Of a stretch of 64,000 nt of DNA, positions 1 to 13,700 are shown one piece after another. Both the position numbers and the translations under genes were made by a program. The notes under the pieces were generated by a model, which ran no database searches, was not told the origin of the DNA, and saw nothing but the letters and a program-made list of their open reading frames with translations. Where the stretch lies: positions 14,527,011 to 14,591,010 of the forward strand of contig CM055111.1 of NCBI GenBank assembly GCA_029204225.1, given 5' to 3'. The stretch's first letter is position 1, and every line of letters begins with the position of its first letter. Source of the stretch: Diphasiastrum complanatum (Eukaryota; Streptophyta; Lycopodiopsida; Lycopodiales; Lycopodiaceae).

Positions 1-145
1 AAACATGCGATTACAGATGACCAATCTAAGTGAATCAACAAGGCTCGGAAGACGATCTTAAGAAGCAGAATCGAACACTTTTAGCTTGTCAGACGATCTA
101 AAACTTGGTGATGGCAGAACAGTCATTATTCTGTGTAGAACTTAC

Positions 146-3100
146 CTCAATCCTCAGGTCGAATCTTCTCTTTAAGGCTTCTGTAAGCATCAATGGCAAG
201 CTAATATTATAAAGTTTCCCAATCGTAGCATCCAGGAAGTTAAAAGCTATACTTACAATGTTCAGCTTACCATCCACGTCCTGGATGCGGTTAGTTGCAC
301 CAACGATGTGCACCTTCATGGCATTATAAAATTAAAAAAACTCAGGTACCAATATAGTTAACCTTTCACGCACCAGTCGTAAGCTTTAGCAAACCGAGGA
401 TGAACGAGTAAAAACGAGGAACTTGTTAGTTTGAGTCTTCAAGCTAAATTATGAACTTGCTTAGTATGGATTTTGGAAAGTGGTTTTAACTTTTCAAGCT
501 AAATTATGTCCAAAAAAATTCCACACAAAATCCAGAAATTGTCTATACAGGGTAAGTGAGGATAATATCGCAAACCTTATCTGAAGTTGAGACCTGCACA
601 TGATTTTCTCACAGAGGTTCAGAAAAAGAACACACCAAAAATGTTTACGTGGCAAAAGAACATGAATGGAGAAAAGATATGCCGCTTCCTGTTTCACAAC
701 CTAAAGCCAGAATATGTATATCAACTCATGTACCTGATTCATCTGAACCTAAGAACACAGGAATTCAAACAAAGCCGTCCACAAGACAAAATCATTCATC
801 AGCAGATTCAGTCCGTATTAAGATATTCATAACTGAAAAAGAAAGAATAATCTGCCATCTTCTATCTCATATGTCTCACCAGAACTTTGACAAGCTAATA
901 GTCAAAGTTTAATCTTTATAAATGTGGTAAAAACACAGACATCAACAACGTGGTTTTGATTAACCATTAGACGAACTAGAATTTGCTACACAGACTTAGT
1001 ATATAATGTTTGAAAACGAAGTGAAACCAAACTGAGTTTTATCTGATGCTTCAATAGTCTAAGTAATTACTACTAGCATCACTACTTTCCATCTTGCATT
1101 AACGCTACTAGTGACATTCTTAACAAGATCTAGATAGTACACAAAGTATGAACTTGTTAGAAATGAAATAGTACCAAAATTTCCGTCAAAATACGTCTTG
1201 ATGAGATATCATCCCCAGAAGTACGGCTCAGACCAAAAGCATCTGTCTCGTCGAAGAAGATAATGGAGGGCTTTATTTTCTTTGCCAGGTCAAATAAATC
1301 TTCAAAAAAGATATAAGCTATTGTAAAGTTTGATTCGAAGGTCGTTATTAACATGCATTCCCATACGAACGTCAATACTGCAGAATCCAGATTGCCATCA
1401 ATATAATGCCAAACCTTTTATCATCCTGCACGTTAAAAACTTATAAAGTATAAGCAAGCTCCTTCGGTACCGATAAAACATAATAAGCAGTCAGAAACTC
1501 TATAACGATCAACTTTCAAGGCGTGTACACTGCAGGCCCATAGTTGTCTGGTTAGTCGCATTGAGAGTCTGCAAGACGATTCCGGTTTAGAACTTGCCTT
1601 TCACTCTGTCCGCACCATTTTGACAGGAGAGCTGACTGCAAATACAAATTTGAAATATGATTTTATGCAGAAAAAAATCGACATTAGCAGCTAATATTTT
1701 GTCTTTTGTCCATCAATTTATTCGATACTACTTTGACGCCTGAGTAAGAGAACGTACTGGTGTTACGGACAATAGATTAAACCTGTCGTGACATAAACGT
1801 TAAGGAGCAATGTTAGGTTTAAGCAAACCCGCAATTGAAACTACGTTAACTTCAATATGGACATATTAAAGCAGCTACTTCATCCAACGACGTAAAAACT
1901 TCAATATAAATTAAAACAGTCACTGAACCCACCCACTTTCTCCAGCTATAGCTTCAGCTGATGGATTGCCATTCGATGGGGATCAGGCTTCGGCTCAAAA
2001 AGAAAATTTGAGAAAAAACTGACTGAACGAAATGTACAACATCAATTACCTAGCAAAGTCTTTCCTGCATAAACATACAACGGAAGACCAATGCCACGTC
2101 AACTTATTGTATTTCCGAAGTTAAATGAAAACCAGGCGAGTTTCTGGACTACAAGCTAGGATTAAAAGAGCATTCATGTCACATAGAAAATGAAATGTTC
2201 CTAGCAATTAGCATGTACCAGCTAGTGGATGATCTAACTCAATGTTTACCAGATCCAGGTGGCCCATAGAGAAGGACATTGCTTGCTGGAGAAATAATAC
2301 CTTGCATAAATCAAGTCTCAAGAAAGCACATTAGACAATCTTTCAATATCGGTTTGCTCAGCGTTTTTGTCCGTTAGAAACGGTACAACCAAGTTATCGC
2401 ACGTTTTCCGGTGATTATCGCAATATATCCTAATAAGCGGGGTGTCTTAGACTCTATATTTGAAATTTCCTTGAGTTCCTTACAACAAGATCAAACAAAT
2501 TTTGGGCGTCATCTCCAATCTACCTTTGAAAAGCTCGGGGTACCTCAATGGAATAATAAATCCTTCCTGCAAAGACTCTTTCACTTTATCCTGAAACAAG
2601 ACCACTAGTTATGCCATCTTCGGAAAAACCGTGGTAACAAGTTAACGACTCGATTTGTTCAATCTTTGATCCTTTGCTTGAATTCTTACCAGTCCAGCAA
2701 TCTCTGACCACTTTGAAGTCACCTTCTTCAAGCATGAGTTCAATATTGTGTCTTTTAGAAGCGGCTCTTCTTTTCGATGGACTTTGAGATTCTCACGGGT
2801 TCTCGATGAGAGAACAAGCTCTCTGTCTTGATCAGAATAACTCGCGGCATACCAACTTCGTAGACCGCCTAGCCTGTTAAAATTCCCATCTCACCTTTCA
2901 GGTGATTTGTCAGGTGTGGGGCTAAGTAGAACAAACATCAAATGACGTAGAGCAAATTACTCCTAGTCGTCCAGACACATGAAATCATTTACGCACCTAC
3001 AGTTGCACAAACCTGAATTGGTAGGTTTCCATGCAGCCAAGAAGCGCATTCTACAAAGGAAAATGATGTATAATTGAGCAATTCTGAAACACTTCATAGC

Positions 3101-3431
3101 AACTTGTGGATAGTTATACCTATGTCAAGGAGCAAAAAGGCGTTCGTTGTTCAGTTTAAAGCATATACCTGTTGCACAGTATCAAACTGACCAGACTTGA
3201 GAGCATTTTCAATGTGGATGCAGGCAGACCCATAGTGATCCAAACTGCACACAAATGCCGTTCAACTGCCTCATTGTTGGAGTTACACAAACAAGCTTTT
3301 GTGCTGCTAGAAGAAATCACAGGCATGTCTAACGCGTTAAAGCTGCTACTCACCATTCTGTGTATAAAGGATTTTCGTTCTTTAGAGAATTCGTTTGAAA
3401 TTGATCTTCACAATCAAGAGCATTAATAGCA
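146..3431 (-). CDS. AAA+ ATPase, katanin/VPS4/spastin-like (partial, spliced)
   Basis: Spliced host gene that runs off the left edge. Exons read by splice site and phase (minus strand): 3354-3431, 3169-3244, 3013-3050, 2690-2873, 2524-2590, 2250-2285, 2050-2064, 1933-1957, 1732-1756, 1598-1635, 1415-1425, 1175-1299, 271-313, 146-177; 880-894 is a tentative extra 15-nt exon. All phases agree up to 1175. Motifs in order are KWSEIAGL (the pre-AAA motif of this clade), Walker A GPPGSGKTLLA spread over three exons, LLSKWCGQSE, Walker B IIFFDETD followed by SRR, sensor VGATNRIQD and LKRRFDLRIE. The family uses ATP to remodel microtubules or ESCRT complexes, but the subfamily here is not clear. The roughly 90 residues before KWSEIAGL could be an MIT-like helical domain (inference). 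The start codon was not found; an ATG near 3650 does not join in phase. Walker B has DETD instead of the usual DEID; the catalytic Asp-Glu is kept. Confidence 0.82.
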
Positions 3432-3807
3432 CTGCAACACGAAGAAGAGTATAATGTGTCAACCTACAAGCTATAAAATTGTTCTTGCGGATTAATTCAA
3501 AGTTAAAAGGAAGTACAAGTCGACTTGTAGTCTCCTGGTCACATATTGCATCTCATTTTTGTGGGTAATCCAAACACCTTACTGTGCTTGCAGAAAAAAT
3601 TGGACGGGATGAGACTCCGATGACAATGCACCGATGACGACATAATTATTCCAAACATTGACTTTATCTATGTTGTAGTTAAGATGGTATTCTAGCTAGA
3701 AAGTTTTTCTTTCTCTGTCCGTTACGTGAGCCTTGCATCTCTTGGACGTGTCAGTACGACGTATAGCTACCATTCGCATCGACGATGACACACCCTAGTA
3801 GAAAGAT

Positions 3808-3867
3808 GAGGTAAATGCAGGATTCGAGCTTACAATCTGCTCTGAATCCTACCGGCAACCACACCAT
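3808..3867 (-). repeat. tRNA-derived SINE-like sequence
   Basis: On the minus strand there is an A-box-like TGGTTGCCGGTAGG followed at tRNA spacing by a B-box-like GCTCGAATCC. No cloverleaf and no clear target-site duplication were seen. It looks like a decayed tRNA-derived unit rather than a tRNA gene. Confidence 0.4.
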
Positions 3868-4214
3868 TTTGTTACCAGCAGCTTGAAATGTAGATTAGCA
3901 ATGTACCTATCCAATGCCATTTGCAAAATTGTGGAAAGTCGTGTCTGCTTTGTCATTTGTACGCGGTGCATAGCAAGGGAAACGCAAAAACTCCGCTTAC
4001 AAAGAACTATCTCAAAACAGATCAATATAGCATCATGTCATATAAACTACTACTCGGTCTCAACACGGAGACTCCCTTTGGAAACCAAGAAGCATATAAC
4101 TACTATTCACCCAACGCGATTCTCTGGGTTGGTTACCTTTGAATATGGTCCAAATTCAACCCCCTTTGGAAACATAAGTTACTAAACTACTGTTCAAGTG
4201 AGATCTGAAATAGG

Positions 4215-4215
<1 letters not shown>

Positions 4216-4265
<50 letters not shown>
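4216..4265. repeat. (TG)n microsatellite
   Basis: About 24 perfect TG units. Open frames across it (Cys-Val or Thr-His runs) are artefacts. The following 100 bp is GC-richer, with GGGAGGGCCTTTCCTGAGGG-type direct repeats. Confidence 0.97.
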
Positions 4266-4268
<3 letters not shown>

Positions 4269-4399
4269 TTTTGGTTGGAAGGCTCAGGTTGGAGGGCCTT
4301 TCTTGCAGGGAGGGCCTTTCCTGAGGGCGGGAGCCTGAGGGAGGGCTTTGACCTGCAGGAAGGCCCGAGGCCCACGAGCCTTCCACAATGTAATGTCAT

Positions 4400-6660
4400 G
4401 TCTGAAATGTTTTTATCTCACAGATTTTGGACAAAATCGTTGTTGCTTTCACTCAAGGATGAGGATTCTGGACAAAACGAGTGGTTATTCCACTTGCAAG
4501 CATATTCCACCTCTGGAGGTGCATCCAAAATACAAAGAAAAATTGAAGACTTAGCAATACGGTGTTAAAATTTGACCCTCCTCATGCCCTTCCAAGGCCG
4601 ATTACGACATATTTTAATGTCCCTTGCAATTTTAGCACATCAACACTCAAATGCATACATTTTGAACTAAAAATTAGCTTTGAAGAATTATAATATATTT
4701 CTAAAGTTATAAGTTAGAATATCATGAGTTAAGTGAAGTGCTTGTAAAATTTGTAATTCATGACACAATCTTAGGCAAGACAACACGAGTGTTCAAGAGC
4801 ATGATGACAAGTACAAGGAAGTCGTTGTGAGTGCAACTTGCATGATTTATAGCTCAAGTCCTAAGAATATACCAGTGCTCGAGTAAAACCTTTTTTTTCA
4901 ACCTAACACAAAACCTATTAAAAACGAATTATGTAGGCTTTTCAATAACTCATGGGCCAAAAGCCTACGATTCTATATGGAGAAGGCTCAATTTTATTTT
5001 TCAAGAAGGCTTAAATTTTCATACAAAGCCTTACAATGCATTTATCCTTTTTAATTAGGAGTTCAATTTTCTATTGATTCAAACTTTAAATCATTGTTCG
5101 GAAAAGCCGGCAAGTATAGGAATGGAATGGACATCTTTCTCCAAAAATCGACTTTGTAAAAAATTTATAGGAAGTTGACTTTTAATATATCTACAACTTG
5201 TTTGAAATGCAAAAAAAATTTGTTTATTGTTTTCAAATGCAATAAATTTATGTGTAATAAAAAAGGTAGATTCATATAAAGCTTTTGTTGCATAGTTTTA
5301 TTAAGTCAATAGAATCAGTTATTAATGTAAACTTGTAATATTTTGTGGGCAACCAAATTGAGATGCAAAATCCAAAAGACAAGATTTTTAAAAAAATAGC
5401 AACTTCCAGAAAACACAAAAATTACGGTGATGCAATAATCAAATATCAAAATGTTAAATTTGTACATTTTGCTCTTTATTAGAATTTAATCATGATTAAA
5501 AAAATACTTGTATGACTGTTGTATATGTAAAAGAAGTAAAATGGCATGCACGTTGTTAATCAAAGCTTTATTATGAGCCTCTCAAAAAAATGTATTAAAG
5601 CCTAGAAACAAATAAATTATTTTTAAAATTTTAAACTACAAAAACATTTGTACGAAATAAAAACCTATAGATTAATATCTGAAGGCTCATAACCTATAGA
5701 GGCTCAAACATGTAGGTTATGAGCACCTACACAAATTTTCTTAGTAGGTGAATTAAAAATTTGGTAGGCTTTTTAATGGATTATAGGGTTTTGGCAAGCA
5801 CTTGAATATACATTTGAAATTACAAAGGGAATCACAAACTTAAAATTCAGTTGCAAATTTATAACTCAAGTCTTAAGGTAATGATATTGTAATTACAAAC
5901 TTCAAACGCGTCAGTCATAGGGTATACGCAAATTTAAAATTGCATAAGAGTCCATCTTTTGTAATGCTTAAAAAGAAGACAAGTTCTATGTGAGTACTTC
6001 TTATGAGGTCCATGAATAATGCCAAAGACGTCATTGAGAAAACAATCAAAGTACAACTTTCAACATCAAATTTTAACACTGGGCCCGAATATGTGGCTAT
6101 ACAGACTATAACTTGTTAGAAAGAGGATCCTCCTCTTTGTTGGAATTTTAATACCACTCAAAACAACCTTTCTTGTCACAGTCACTATGGCTGTCAAATT
6201 CGAGCAAAATTCGATAGTCTGCATTTTTACTTAGGATTCAAGCAACAATAAATCCATCAAAATTTGAAAAATCCAAAATTCATTAGAATTTCCTTCAAAG
6301 ATTTTTCAATTCGAACATTATTTGACCTTCATTTGAATTCAAACTTATTTGACACTCGACACTCAACAATACTCAACCTTCAGTCGAATTCAAATCTTAT
6401 TTGATAGTTGACAATCTTCATTCGAATTATTCGACAATCGACACTCTTTGACAGTCAATATTCAATAGTTATTGGACAATCCTCTGACACACATTCGATT
6501 CAAACCTCATATGTGTCAACCAATATTGTCCAAAGTACTCTTACTGCACTTTCTGACAGAAATAGACCGTAGTCTTTGTCACACATTTCAAGATGACTTT
6601 TTTTTTTTTTATGGTGATCATGTATGGATATCAATACACATTAACTATAGTCCACCCGAT
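4400..6660. other. AT-rich intergenic DNA, nothing recognised
   Basis: No coding region, RNA or clear transposon was recognised. 4880-5790 is very AT-rich. 6180-6470 repeats degenerate TTCGAATTC/TTTGACA words, including many ATTCGA motifs, suggesting decayed short tandem duplication. Confidence 0.6.
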
Positions 6661-8300
6661 TGTTAGATTTTCACTATTCTAGGATAGTAGGATTTATGGT
6701 ATTTCTATAAATAAAAGCCCAAATTATCATACAAAGTCTAACCAAGCTATTCTAATAGCAATCTCTTAGTTAAGTCGTTCAGCCGCTTGTTGGGATTGCA
6801 TGTTTTAATACTTTTTATGAGAGAGAAAGAGAGAGACAGAAAGAGTAAGCTATCTTCATTGTGGATAGTAGTATTAATGGATGTAGTGTTAATGCTTAGG
6901 GTTAATGGATGTTAGAGTTAGATTTGGATCTTCCATTCATGCTAAAATATGAACTATACTATCGCTCTCATGGGAACGAATCTACGCATGACAACTAACT
7001 TCATCTCCTTGATGCTAGATTGATTAAATCTTGGGTTGAGGATAGGCAAGGAAAGAAACCCACTACAATTTTGGCACCATTGCCGGGGAGCTACGCCAAT
7101 TTTTCAGTTTGCAGCATGTTTGTTGGATGGTTATCTTGCATTAGGACAGGGAAAGCTATTCAGATCACCAGTCTTAAGATCCATTTGGATCAAAGATATC
7201 AGTCAACAAAAATCGGTCAAATTCGCAAGATTTTGGTCAAAAGGAGGCAAAAATCGTCATCAAAGCTGATAACTTTTTGCCCTCTTTCTGGAAAACGTTG
7301 GCCGAGTTGCAGGCACCTTTGGTTTTGATCACAAAACCTTCAGTTTGAAGGGCGAACAATCCTTTCCAGCAGATTTTCAGAAACATCAGAAAAACCATCA
7401 AAAAACACCAAAAAATCACCAAAACCCTAAAAATATAGAAAAAGAACCTTCGCCCGATTCATTGTGCATAGGTGTGATTTTGATCTATCTACTACTAGGT
7501 TGACGAAGAATAATATCAGAAATAGAAGGTTTCTCAGAGGATCAGTTGTCATATTGTCATATTTTTGTCAAAAAAAGTCTCTTTTTTGCAAAAATACCAG
7601 TATTACTCTTGATTCTTCGCCAAAACCTTCGTTGAGTTTCCAAATCATTCTATTTACATTAGAATACTATTTTTGAGTTCGGCGAACATTCATCCTATCC
7701 AGATCATAGAAAATCTTTATTTTTACCCTCGCCAAACTATAGAAACTGTGTTTTTGTGTGCCAGAAACCTTTGTTTGTTTTACCCTAGCTTTATCTGTGT
7801 CAGATTCTGATTCTGAGAGTTAGGTGAAGGTTATTTCCATAGAAATTGTCAGAAAAGTCTGATCAGAGAGTTTTTACCAAAAATAGCATTGTTGAACCTT
7901 TGCCGAGTAAATCTTCGCCTAGGGAACCTTTGCCAGTTCTATTTTTAAGTTTTGATTTTCCAGATCAAATCTCTGTCAAATTTTGGATCAAATCTGAGAC
8001 AGTCTGATTTTGATTCTGAGAATTTTTCATTTTTTAGAAGTATCGATTGGTTGAATTTCGGAATCTTTTTCATGATATAGGAATTTGATTCTTGTCAAGT
8101 GGAAGAGATCTAGCAGATCTAATCTTCTATTCATGCTAAAATCTGAACTATGATACTTCTTTATGCGTCAACTAGCTTTTCTCTTCTAGATCATTATACC
8201 CTCAATCTAGTATTGTCATACTTATAAAATGAATGAATGATTCAAACTATGTGCAAATGATGGGGCAAGTTCCACTGTCATTGTTTTATAAGCATTCCAA
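6661..8300 (+). mobile_element. Gypsy (Tat/Athila-type) LTR, primer site and leader, fossil
   Basis: A probable 5' LTR spans 6661-7067, from TGTTAGATTTTC to CCCACTACA, and contains a TATA-like TATAAATAAAAG near 6710. Directly after it, 7071-7090 reads TTGGCACCATTGCCGGGGAG. This closely resembles the primer-binding site TGGCGCCGTTGCCGGGGA that I associate with plant Tat/Athila Gypsy elements. The next 1.2 kb has many CCTTCGCC/CCTTTGCC words and no open frame, which fits the long leader of this group. No gag or pol was found, so it is a broken remnant; age cannot be judged without the second LTR. Confidence 0.6.
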
Positions 8301-8759
8301 AGGGTGGGCTGTTAGGTGCTATACAACATAGTAGATATAGTGGTTAAATATTAGTTGCGTAGTAGATATAGCCAAACAACATGGGGTTAGAAATGATCAA
8401 GGCTTTCCGTAAAAACCTTAGATCTACTCCTTTTTCATTATTTTGCTTGTTTGGTTAACTTCATAGATAGTTTTAATTTTTCCTTTCTTGAGCTATTTTC
8501 TTCTCTTGGTTCTTGGCCTCCTTTCTTCTTCGACATAGCTGAAACCTATTCCGAGAGCCTCATTCCCAAAGGAAAACTATTAGTAACTTGGATTTCATAA
8601 AAGTAATAGCAAAGAGTAATTTTGGATGAGGCAAGATAATTAAAATCTCAAGCATATTCATTCCTTTTGCTTGCCCCCCCTATGTGTGCTTCTCTACCTT
8701 AAGATATGCATTAGCACACTGGTGTTTGAAAAAATGTGCTTTATTGTGTTTAATACGAA

Positions 8760-8762
<3 letters not shown>

Positions 8763-8807
<45 letters not shown>

Positions 8808-8938
8808 GCGTGTGCGTGTGCGTGTGCGTGTGCGTGTGCGTGTGCGTGTGCGTGTGCGTGTGCGTGTGCGTGTGCGTGTGCGTGTGCGTGTGCGTGTGCG
8901 TGTGCGTGTGTGCGCGCGCGCGCCCGCGTGCACGTGTG
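8763..8938. repeat. Compound (GT)n-(GTGTGC)n-(GC)n tract
   Basis: A pure GT run (about 8764-8802) passes into about 18 units of the hexamer GTGTGC and ends in a GCGCGCGCGC stretch. Purine and pyrimidine alternate almost without a break over some 160 bp, the classic Z-DNA-prone pattern. Frames reading Val-Arg or Cys-Val repeats are not genes. Confidence 0.97.
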
Positions 8939-8939
8939 T

Positions 8940-10711
8940 TTTATATTGGGCTTTCTTCATTGAAATCTCTCTTATTTCTAGCATTCCATTTTTCCTATAG
9001 AATATTTACCTTGCATAACAACGAGAAAAGAGAGTCATTACAAATTGCAAGAGAGTTGTCACACGAGGGCCTAGATAATTTACAACTTGGCCAAGATTCC
9101 ATTACCCCTCTTTGTTATTTACCTTTTTGTTATTTAAAACACATTAATATGTTAAAAGAGCCCAAGAAGAGATAAATGATATGATATTGAAGATTCTCAA
9201 CTTGTGGAATCTTTCAACAATTATAATTATGTATCCTTCAAAGTATTGGATGCTTTCATAAGATAAGAAATTTTGTTGAATTTGTGATAAAGATTTATTT
9301 TATAAAGGCATCACTTGATGGGCACACATCTCTAATTATGTACAAAGGGGTGACAAGCCAATGCCAATAACATTAGGATTAAAAAGTTGATAGTTAATCA
9401 AGTTATAACTAAGAGTATACAATGAAGCTAATACTATTCCATGACTTGAAACACAGCCATAGGACAACAACTAAAAACTTTCAAAATTGTCACCATAGAA
9501 TTGTGTCAAAGATTATGTGAACCTTAGCAAAAGCACAAGATATGAATGCTAAGAAAACTGAAGTGGCAATTTATTGGTTATGTATTTTCACTTAGAGGTG
9601 TCCACATTGGTTCAAATTTTAATGTCCTAATTGCTGCACCATAAATTCATGGGTGTTGTACCCATTGCAAAACATGGGCTGTAATTTCATTCTGAAACTC
9701 TTCACGACCTTTTTATAAGCTATGATCTGCTTCTAGGAATTTCTTTACGGACATGAACATTTGTAATATGTCCGCAAAGGATGAGGTCACTTCCCAAATT
9801 CACAATACGACCTTGGATATTTTATAGGCGCTCTTCAAAAAAAGTTTCAAACAAGGAGTGGAAGCAAGGAACTTGGTCACTACTTTGTACGCAAGCGGCT
9901 TTCTACGTAATCAAAAGTTTTTACAAAATTAACTCGTGGGATGGTTAATTAACTGCCAAGCATTTTCCTTAATTTTGGGGAAGGGGAATATTGTTATTGT
10001 CCTGTTTGTTATCTCATATGAAAGAAGTGTTGTGTTTTAGTTCTATACTAATTTTGTTTTGGATACGTTGTTATTGGTTTATTCATACATTTATATTTGT
10101 ATGAAAACTTCTTACCCCCTACAATTTCAAGTGAAATAGCTTGTGTGGGTAAATTATCCCTTAGGTCTACTTTTAAGCCCTATAGTTTTGACAAGTTTAC
10201 ATTTGGTTCTTGGTGATATGATAACAGAATTGTGGTTTGGTTACTCAATCATGAGTAGTCAAAGCATTTGTAAAGTTTGTTTTACTTGCCCTAATATTTG
10301 GAAGTGAATTAATGAAAAACCTAAGAGTTGGATCTTGGTACACAAATTCTTCAGCTCCTCAAAATAGCCAGGTCACAATGGGAGTAAAGCCTCCAAAGAA
10401 TATTTCTTACTAGAGCGTACTGGAATGCAAAAGCTAATAAGTTATTTAGACACCCCCGCACATAGCTGCATGAGAATCTTCAAACAAAAATCCATATGAG
10501 AATAACAGACATGCTGCAAATGACGGTGTCAGTTGCACCATGACGTACCAGAAAGTTTCCCCTTTGTAACATAGATCAAGGGTATGTTTGACCTAGAAAG
10601 CCACATTTATGCAGTCACTCAACCACCCTGTATTTGGCAGCTTTATCTGTAATGAAAAGCTTGCATTACCATCTCTGTAACAAGATCTTTGCACCTTAAA
10701 TTCATACAAAG
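8940..10711. other. Intergenic, nothing recognised
   Basis: AT-rich sequence downstream of the carboxypeptidase gene. No coding motif, RNA or repeat ends were recognised. The stretch next to 10711 must hold that gene's 3' UTR on the minus strand, but no canonical AATAAA was found close to the stop. Confidence 0.6.
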
Positions 10712-13700
10712 TTACATTGTGCTAATACTTTCAGATAACATGGATTCAGTTTCACTTGTATTTGGTTGGCTTTCAGTTAGTGGTTTTCCATGAATCCATC
10801 TGGATAGCATCTCTAGAGCATTTTTGGGCTGGTCCATTGGCACCATATGGCCTGCATCATGAACCTGACGATATAGCACAAAGTTCCCAATCGTTAGAGT
10901 AACTTCAATTTGGTGCATTACTACAAAGTCAGAGTGGTAGCTATTGTCAGTGTTTGACATACCTTTAGAAAAGTGAGAGGTCCATAGTTACTAGCTGAAC
11001 CAGCTTCATCACCATCCACTTTGAAAGGTTTGAACGGGGCTTCAGCAAATGATTGTTGACCAGACCAATCCATGGCAGTTACCCATTTAAAATTTCCTGA
11101 CGCACCAAAAAACAAAAAATTCTTTGTTATAATAGATCAAAGCAACTTCCAAACTATCAACTGACCAAAAAGTCCACCTTTTACCCAAAGAAACATCTCT
11201 ATGATCCAAAGTCCTAACTTTTTCAGTTCAAAAAGTAATTGTATGCAAACAAAGGTTTTCCACATCAATAATTAAAGGCATGTATGGCAACCCAGACCAT
11301 TGAGGAAACCTGAAAAAAGTGCATCAGGATATACAGGTAATCACATCAAAAAAGTCATAAGTGCTTCAAGCATGAGATCCCAACAAGCACTGACCTTTAC
11401 CAAGCATGAAACTAATTTTCCATTGCACCAACTCAGAAGACCTTAAATGCAAAAGAAGTAACTCACAAATGATCCAAGGGACTAGAAAAGGCAAATTTCC
11501 AGGTTAAATACACAATTGTGAGAATAAGTAGGAATAGCATATTAAGGTGTGCCAAAGTTTATACCCAGCCAATTGCAGACAAGATCATATTCGCCAGCAT
11601 AAACAAGCAACTTGATTCCATCTTGCAAAAGAGCAGGAATCCCAACTTCCAGATTTCGCATCCAGTCCACAATCATAGCTTCATATACAACAGGACTACA
11701 AGAGACAAACTTGCGGTCAACAACCCCCAAAGTCTGTTGCACTGATTTCTGGTTCAAGAAAGTCTCCATGTTTGAGAAATCATAGCACAGTTCGTTGCCA
11801 CATTCTTTTCGGACATCATAGTACTAGAAAAACAAAAAATATCTGTCAATGTCTGATCCCTGAAAACAAAATCTTGCCAACAATTCGTGTACAAGGCATT
11901 TCAACCAGTTAAATTAGTACTTCTAGGTGCTTGTGAAAATCTCTATGATGATATCTTAAAAAAAGAAGAAACGAGCCAGGAAATGAGTAACTGTACTACC
12001 AACTCCCATAAAACTTGCTTACATTTATGTTACCGGCAATTGACAATATTGAATTGAATATACTTTGGCAAATCATGTAAGCTGCAACACAGGTTACAGT
12101 CCCCTTACTTCCTGCATAAAATAAAGAAACTGCAAATTATGACAGGTCCCAAATTACATTCTTTTTAATGTTTTCAAATATGAAAGTAAACACGGTCTTG
12201 ATTTTAAGAATGATTTAGGCCAGCCATACAAACTTCATGTTCGCCAGATCACATACTCCAAACTCGAGAGGAGTAGGTGACTGACACTACATACTTCCAG
12301 AGACTTTTGAAATTGCTAACAATGCTCTAGTGTCAAAGTATCTAGTCAGAAGACATCTATGACAGAAGCATTCTGCTCATCTTCAAAAACTTACATTCAC
12401 CACTTGAACCTTGCCTTGGCTTTTAAAGGAAAATTCCAAAAGGATTGGGGATCATGCTTACATGGTGTACCAATTATTGGGAACTTGACCTTTATAGAGA
12501 GGTGTACTGATATGAAAAAAAGACAAATCATCTCCATCTGAAGTCAGGGGAAAGAGAATAATGGCTGTCATCGTAAGTCTCATTTGCAACATAATACTGA
12601 ATCCCTTGCTTCTCATGATTTTGAAAAATGAAGACTAACACCAGACCTTGCAGAACCTTCAAGTTCTGTGGACTCGGCGAAAGACATACACCTATACACC
12701 GGTGCACATAAACAATCAAAACGTTCCCTAGTCACAGGATGAAATGTAGGATTCATAAAACAAAGTTCCAGAACAAATATTTATGGATCAATTCTAAAGA
12801 TGTGGTAGTAGTGTGTCTATTGACATCATCCCCCAAGCAAGTAAGGTAAGTATGCCTGTTGCTCATGACCAGCTTTTTTTGCGGTAAGTCAAAAGAATTA
12901 AAATAAGCATTTCTAGTATTATTTGAAGTTTAGTTCTGAGTAGACAGATCATGCAACCATGGCATGCCTTTTTCTGCCAATGGGAATGCCCACAATAAGA
13001 TGGTCCATAGACTTGATGCTAAAGAGATTGAATGATGAGCTTAAGAGCACCTTGTTACCCACAGAAGTCTTATACTGAAGGACATCAACTGACAAGTTGG
13101 AGAAAGTAGCCAAGAAGTCAAATAATGAATCCATTGGTGATATGGAATGTGAAGCTTCTTCTCTAACATCAAACCACAGCTGCAATACCAGAAAATAAGC
13201 TGAGAGGCAAAGGAAAAATAAAGTGCTCATATTCAAATGAAGCTTCTCAGAACTTTCATGGTGTTGGAGTCTTGGGCAAAGGACACCTATGTAAATGTGA
13301 AAGATAAATTTTTCAAAAAGTAAAGGCAGGGTTGCTGTACAACTCTCTGTGGGCCTTCCCTCTAGTAGAATTTAGAATGGCATCTGTAAGCTAATTATAG
13401 TCTGTAAATTGAAATCTACAGCCCTTAAGGCTAAGAACATTACTATCACCTTCCAAGCAAAAAGTGAGTCTCACCACAAAGTTTAATGGATGAAGTACAA
13501 ATAGGAAAAATCTTGCTCAATCTCTTGTAATCATTTTCTCCAATGATTCCCATTTCCAATGCATAGTCTGCATAAGCTTCATACTGGATATCAGGTTGTG
13601 TAAGACCATTGCCAATCGCAAAACCCTGCGGTCACAAAAAACCAAAGGAAAATTCTTCACATATGAGTAACATTATCATACTTCCGTTTGTAAGAGAGGA

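Noticed and set aside
3590-3655. First exon with ATG for the AAA gene (MSSSVHCHRS)
   Set aside because: Its donor phase does not join the exon starting at 3431; needs another exon that I could not find.
8671-9000. Open frames with Val-Arg, Cys-Val or Ala-Cys runs
   Set aside because: They are translations of the GT/GTGTGC microsatellite.
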